A DNA stretch of 64,000 bases, taken from Atherix ibis. Taxonomy: Eukaryota > Arthropoda > Insecta > Diptera > Athericidae. Location: NCBI GenBank assembly GCA_958298945.1, contig OY282609.1, positions 41,058,954-41,122,953 of the forward strand, in the 5' to 3' direction. The position numbers and the translations under genes are program-made. Positions within the stretch are counted from its first letter, which is position 1; each line of letters opens with the position of its first letter. The notes under the pieces were generated by a model, which was not told the DNA's origin, did no database searches, and was given only the letters and a program-made list of their open reading frames with translations. Below are positions 60,102 through 64,000 of this stretch, piece after piece.

Positions 60102-61020
60102 ATGAGGAAACCGGGAATTTCTTTCTTTCGGTAAGTTTACATCTTCATTTTTAGAAAACAAAATAACAAATATTTAGTTTGTGATGTCCCTAAATCGCTA
60201 TTAGTGAGCCCCCATGTATGAAGAGAACTAGTGTTGAAAATTATACAAATATAATTGTGTAGTACACAGATGTTGAATTTAAGAAACATTTCAGATTGAC
60301 AAGTGTTATCGCAGAGACGGTTATCGGTATGTGCTTTTCATTTTAAACAATAATTTAAGGAATAAGTGTTGTAAATATCGCACTCTTTTAGGTGAATACA
60401 GTATGTTTTTACACCGTCCAAGGCGTGGAGGACGTGCTGCAGTTAGTGGTGATGTTGATATATACATCACGTTGTGGTTCCTGGAAAACACTGAAACGTA
60501 CCGACAAATTGGAGACAGATTTAATGTCACAGAAAGCAGTGTCCGTCGGATTTTATACCGTGTCGTAAAATGGTTTGTTGAAGTGAGTCCCAAGTACATA
60601 AAATGGCCAACAGCATCCGAAATGCAAAATAACCAGATCCAATTTGCAGCTATGAAAGGTGTGCCAGATTTTGTTGGGGCTATTGATGGTTCCCATATTA
60701 AAGTCAATCCTCCTAAACGTGTCAAACAAGCATACTACAATAGGAAAAAAAATTTTAGTGTGCTTTTGCAGGGAATTGTGAACGCCGACAAAAAGTTTAT
60801 AGATCCGTATTACTGAGGATGACTCCATAATTATACCAGGAGGTGTGCTACTTGGAGATTCAGCGTACGGTGCCACCAGATATTTAGTTCCGCCGTTTAA
60901 GGACTTCGGAAACTTAACTGAAAAACAACTAAAATTCAATTACTTGAATTATAGTTGCTTTTCAGTCTACCACCAGATATTTAGTTCCGCCGTTTAAGGA
61001 CTTCGGAAACTTAACTGAAA
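60102..61020 (+). pseudogene. Harbinger transposase pseudogene 2
   Basis: Exon model as in copy 1: 60102-60130, 60205-60326 and 60392 onward. Lesions differ: a TAG stop at 60260-60262 in exon 2 (Lys in copy 1) and a deletion of about 70 bp at 60805 that joins FID to the reading after FGRR. The deletion removes the whole GEPGSMHDARLLRKS block and one of the conserved Asp residues. The 5-nt insertion of copy 1 is absent, so QAYYNRKKNFSVLLQG reads through. After NLTEKQ the sequence folds back (60917-60966) and repeats the previous 55 bp or so before joining mariner/LTR sequence. Confidence 0.85.
60917..60966. repeat. Palindrome at the end of transposase copy 2
   Basis: Arms of 23 bp (60917-60939 / 60944-60966) with a 4-nt spacer and two mismatches. 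Followed by a direct repeat of the upstream 'caccagatatttagttccgc' segment (60970-61026). Confidence 0.85.
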
Positions 61021-61433
61021 AGCAACCCAATATTTTTTTACACATTTATAATAGAAATACTTATTTTTCGGCGAATACTGTTGCGTCCTGCTATTATTGA
61101 TACAACATCGAAATTACTAGTTGAAACTGCTTTCACTAATTATAAATTTGGCAAAGTGTCCACTCTCGGAGATTGTTTTATCTTAGATCATAGAACAGGA
61201 TAGCCAAATTTTTTCGAGAATTCATTCTTAAGAACGCACACATTTGCAAATTAACCTTTCACGAAACACTTCTTATTCTAAAATAGAAACTTTCTATTTT
61301 CTGTCGTGAAGAGTAAAATTATTTATGCAAATGAATTATTTATATTCTCTTGTTCGTAAATTATTTAAAATTTTATAAAATCTTGCACCCATTCGTTTAA
61401 GAAAACAAATGTATGCAAGCATTTCGCTATTCT

Positions 61434-61589
61434 ATGATTTCATGGAGAATAGCATGTTTGAAAACGTGCTACAAACTCTCACTTTCTTTTACTAGTCCTA
61501 CCGATTCATTTTCTGTTTTACCATCGTCTCCTATAAACGAAAGTAAACAATATTTAGACAAATATGTAGATAGTATTTTACAATTATAA
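61434..61589 (+). CDS. 51-codon ORF, copy 2
   Basis: Same frame and protein as 58351-58506. Confidence 0.3.
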   Translation: MISWRIACLKTCYKLSLSFTSPTDSFSVLPSSPINESKQYLDKYVDSILQL

Positions 61590-61927
61590 ACATTTTCTAT
61601 AAAAATCCCAAACACATTTTTTTTCAGCTAAATAAGTGCATGATTGATGTTTTTAATAATTTTTTTAATTTGTATAATTCCTCCGATAAAGGAAATTTGA
61701 ATATTTGAATATCCTTATAATGTTTCAGCTTATCGTGCGGGTGGAAAGTTTAAGAAGGGATAACGTGAGAGATGTCGGTGCACTTTGCTCTTAAATAGCT
61801 GATTGAATAAAATTATTTATGAAAATGAATTATTTATATTCTCTTGTTCGTAAAATATTTAAAGTTTTATAAAATCTTGCACCCATTTCTTTAAGTAAAC
61901 AAATGTATGCAAGCATTTCGCTATTCT

Positions 61928-62083
61928 ATGATTTCATGGAGAATAGCATGTTTGAAAACGTGCTACAAACTCTCACTTTCTTTTACTAGTCCTACCGATT
62001 CATTTTCTGTTTTACCATCGTCTCCTATAAACGAAAGTAAACAATATTTAGACAAATATGTAGATAGTATTTTACAATTATAA
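61928..62083 (+). CDS. 51-codon ORF, copy 3
   Basis: Same frame and protein as 58351-58506. It lies in a second copy of the block within element 2. Confidence 0.3.
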   Translation: MISWRIACLKTCYKLSLSFTSPTDSFSVLPSSPINESKQYLDKYVDSILQL

Positions 62084-62575
62084 ACATTTTCTATAAAAAT
62101 CCCAAACACATTTTTTTTCAGCTAAATAAGTGCATGATTGATGTTTTTAATAATTTTTTTAATTTGTATCATTCCTCCGATAAAGGAATTTTAAATATTT
62201 GAATATCCTTATAGTGTTTCAGCTTATCGTGCGGGTGGAAAGTTTAAGAAGGGATAACTTTGCTCTTAAATAGCTGATTGAAGAAAATTATTTATGCAAA
62301 TGAATTATTTATATTCTCTTGTTCGTAAAATATTTAAAATTTTATAAAATCTTGCACCCATTCAAACAAATGTATGCAAGCATTTCACTATCCTATGATT
62401 TCATGGAGAATAGCATGTTTGAAAACGTACCAAAAGTCTACAAAATTGGGGCGCTTTATATTTGATTGATATTTACAAAATAAATAATAAACCTAAAATG
62501 CAATTGCGATTAATATCAAAATATTCGAAACAAATAAATGTTGCCTTCTGTTGTGTTTAAATTATATTTTTGTTT

Positions 62576-63120
62576 CGTGCTGCAGTTGGTGGTGATGTTG
62601 AAATATACATCACGTTGTGGTTCCTGGCAAATACTGAAACGTACAAATTGGAGACAGATTTAATGTCACAGAAAGCAGTGTCCATCGGATTTTATACCAG
62701 ATCGTAAAATGGTTTGTTGAAGTGAGTCCCAAGTACATAAAATGGCCAACAGCATCCGAAATTCAAAATAACCAGATCCAATTTGCAGCTATGAAAGGTG
62801 TGCCACATGTTGTTGGGGCTATTGATGGTTCCCATATTAAAGTCAATCCTCCTAAACGTGTCAAACAAGCATACTACAATAGGAAAAACATTTTTAATGT
62901 GCTTTTGCAGGGAATTGTGACTGCCGACAAAAAATTTATAGATGTGTACTGTGGTGAACCTGGATCGATGCACGATGCACGGCTTCTACGAAAATCGACA
63001 TTTGGCAGGCGTATTACTGAGGATGACTCCATAATTATACCAGGAGGTGTGCTACTTGGAGATTCAGCGTACGGTGCCACCAGATATTTAGTTCCGCCGT
63101 TTAAGGACTTCGGAAACTTA
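62576..63120 (+). pseudogene. Harbinger transposase pseudogene 3, 5' truncated
   Basis: Starts inside the coding region (RAAVGGDVEIYITLWF) directly after Harbinger 3' terminal sequence. A 4-bp deletion at about 62644 ('cgac' missing) shifts the frame. From 62722 to the end of the GNLTEKQ block it is open, with AIDGSHIKV, GSMHDARLLRKS and LLGDSAYG intact. This is the best-preserved catalytic core of the three, but it has no N-terminus and no C-terminal Glu region. Confidence 0.85.
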
Positions 63121-63170
63121 ACTGAAAAGCAACTAAAATTCAATTACTTGAATTTTAGTTGCTTTTCAGT
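63121..63170. repeat. Perfect palindrome at the end of transposase copy 3
   Basis: 23-bp arms (63121-63143 / 63148-63170), exact reverse complements, with a 4-nt spacer 'ttac'. The left arm codes for the LTEKQLKFN part of the transposase. A direct repeat of 63076-63130 follows at about 63174-63229. Confidence 0.92.
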
Positions 63171-63220
63171 CTACCACCAGATATTTAGTTCCGCCGTTTA
63201 AGGACTTCGGAAACTTATCT

Positions 63221-64000
63221 GAAAAGCAACCCAATATTTTTTTACACATTTATAACAGAAATACTTATTTTTCGGCGAATACTGTTGCGTCCTGCTATTA
63301 TTGATACAACATCGAAATTACTAGTTGAAACTGCTTTCACTAATTATAAATTTGGCAAAGTGTCCACTCTCGGAGATTGTTTTATCTTAGATCATAGAAC
63401 AGGATAGCCAAATTGTTTCGAGAATTCATTCTTAAGAACGCACACACTTGCAAATTAACCTTTCACGAAATACTTCTTATTCTAAAATAGAAACTTTCTA
63501 TTTTCTGTCGTGAAGAATAAAATTATTTATGCAAATGAATTATTTATATTCTCTTGTTCGTAAATTATTTAAAATTTTATAAAATCTTTCACCCATTCGT
63601 TTAAGAAAACAAATGTATGCAAGCATTTCGCTATCCTATGATTTCATGGAGAATAGCATGTTTGAAAACGTGCTACAAACTCTCACTTTCTTTTACTAGT
63701 CCTACCGATTCATTTTCTGTTTTACCATCGTCTCCTATAAACGAAAGTAAACAATATTTAGACAAATATGTAGATAGTATTTTACAATTATAAACATTTT
63801 CTATAAAAATCCCAAACATATTTTTTCCAGCTAAATAAGTGCATGATTGATGTTTTTAATAATTTTTTAATTTGTATAATTCCTCTGATAAAGGAATTTT
63901 GAATATTTGAATATCCTTATAATGTTTCAGCTTATCGTGCGGGTGGAAAGTTTAAGAAAGGATAACGTGAGAGATGTCGGTGTAGTTTGCTCTTAAATAG
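63221..64000 (+). repeat. LTR/Harbinger-derived block, third copy
   Basis: Same block as 57937-58690 and 61013-61800: a mariner-end/LTR fragment, then 'ttatcttagatcatagaac', then Harbinger 3' terminal sequence and the 51-codon ORF. It continues past the window edge. Confidence 0.85.
63638..63793 (+). CDS. 51-codon ORF, copy 4
   Basis: Same frame and protein as 58351-58506. Confidence 0.3.
   Translation: MISWRIACLKTCYKLSLSFTSPTDSFSVLPSSPINESKQYLDKYVDSILQL

Larger units (their letters stand above)
59560..62575 (+). mobile_element. PIF/Harbinger element 2
   Basis: Begins GATTAAAGACTACCTG 15 bp after the end of element 1, separated by 'aaagggtttttacctta', and repeats its layout about 3.06 kb downstream. 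It breaks off at 62575, where 3' terminal sequence ('atatttttgttt') is joined to the middle of a third transposase copy. Confidence 0.75.

Overview
The window is AT-rich nuclear DNA from an arthropod, most likely an insect. It carries only one host gene I can recognise, a three-exon cornichon-4 homologue (CNIH4) at 16820-17432. The animal assignment rests on that spliced gene, on a nuclear copy of mitochondrial nad5 that reads with the invertebrate mitochondrial code, and on the types of transposable element present. Nearly everything else is mobile DNA or duplications built from it.

1-17.9 kb: old dispersed elements around the gene. In order: a dispersed repeat (742-1260) with an inverted copy at 11630-12190; a decayed R1-clade LINE (2755-5880) with ORF1 zinc knuckles, endonuclease and reverse transcriptase still readable; and a decayed Ty3/gypsy pol (7318-9880). 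That pol is interrupted by a 618-bp insertion headed by a 5S rRNA-derived SINE with a tRNA-type B box, flanked by a 15-bp target duplication. It also carries two local inverted self-duplications. Then come an imperfect fold-back repeat (12590-13440), a 3-kb palindromic element (13604-16675) ending about 145 bp before the CNIH4 start codon, and CNIH4 itself.

18.1-55.9 kb: a tandem array of ten direct units, eight of about 4.31 kb and two sharing a 2.6-kb deletion (about 1.72 kb each). Each full unit is a fossil mosaic: a minus-strand LTR-retrotransposon remnant with two LTR-like ends, primer-binding site and polypurine tract; a 701-bp internally deleted mariner inside one LTR, still encoding an intact DNA-binding domain without a catalytic domain; the end of a PIF/Harbinger-type element; the left part of a MITE; and a hairpin made from mitochondrial nad5. 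The unit boundaries lie inside the LTR (about 18075) and inside the nad5 copy (about 55938), so the mosaic was assembled first and amplified afterwards.

55.8-64 kb: the single-copy right edge. It holds the rest of the nad5 NUMT inside a MITE with TTA target duplications, whose empty site is preserved at 59557-59559. Then follow duplicated PIF/Harbinger elements with terminal inverted repeats of about 350 bp and three transposase pseudogenes, each broken differently.

The recurring theme is snap-back rearrangement: inverted duplications of a local sequence about a short spacer are seen in gypsy RT, gypsy integrase, the nad5 NUMT and the Harbinger transposase. No new defence or metabolic system is visible. 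The strongest candidates for a second look are the mosaic-derived array with its repeated DNA-binding-domain ORF, the recurrent snap-back signature, and the 5S/tRNA-like retroposon.
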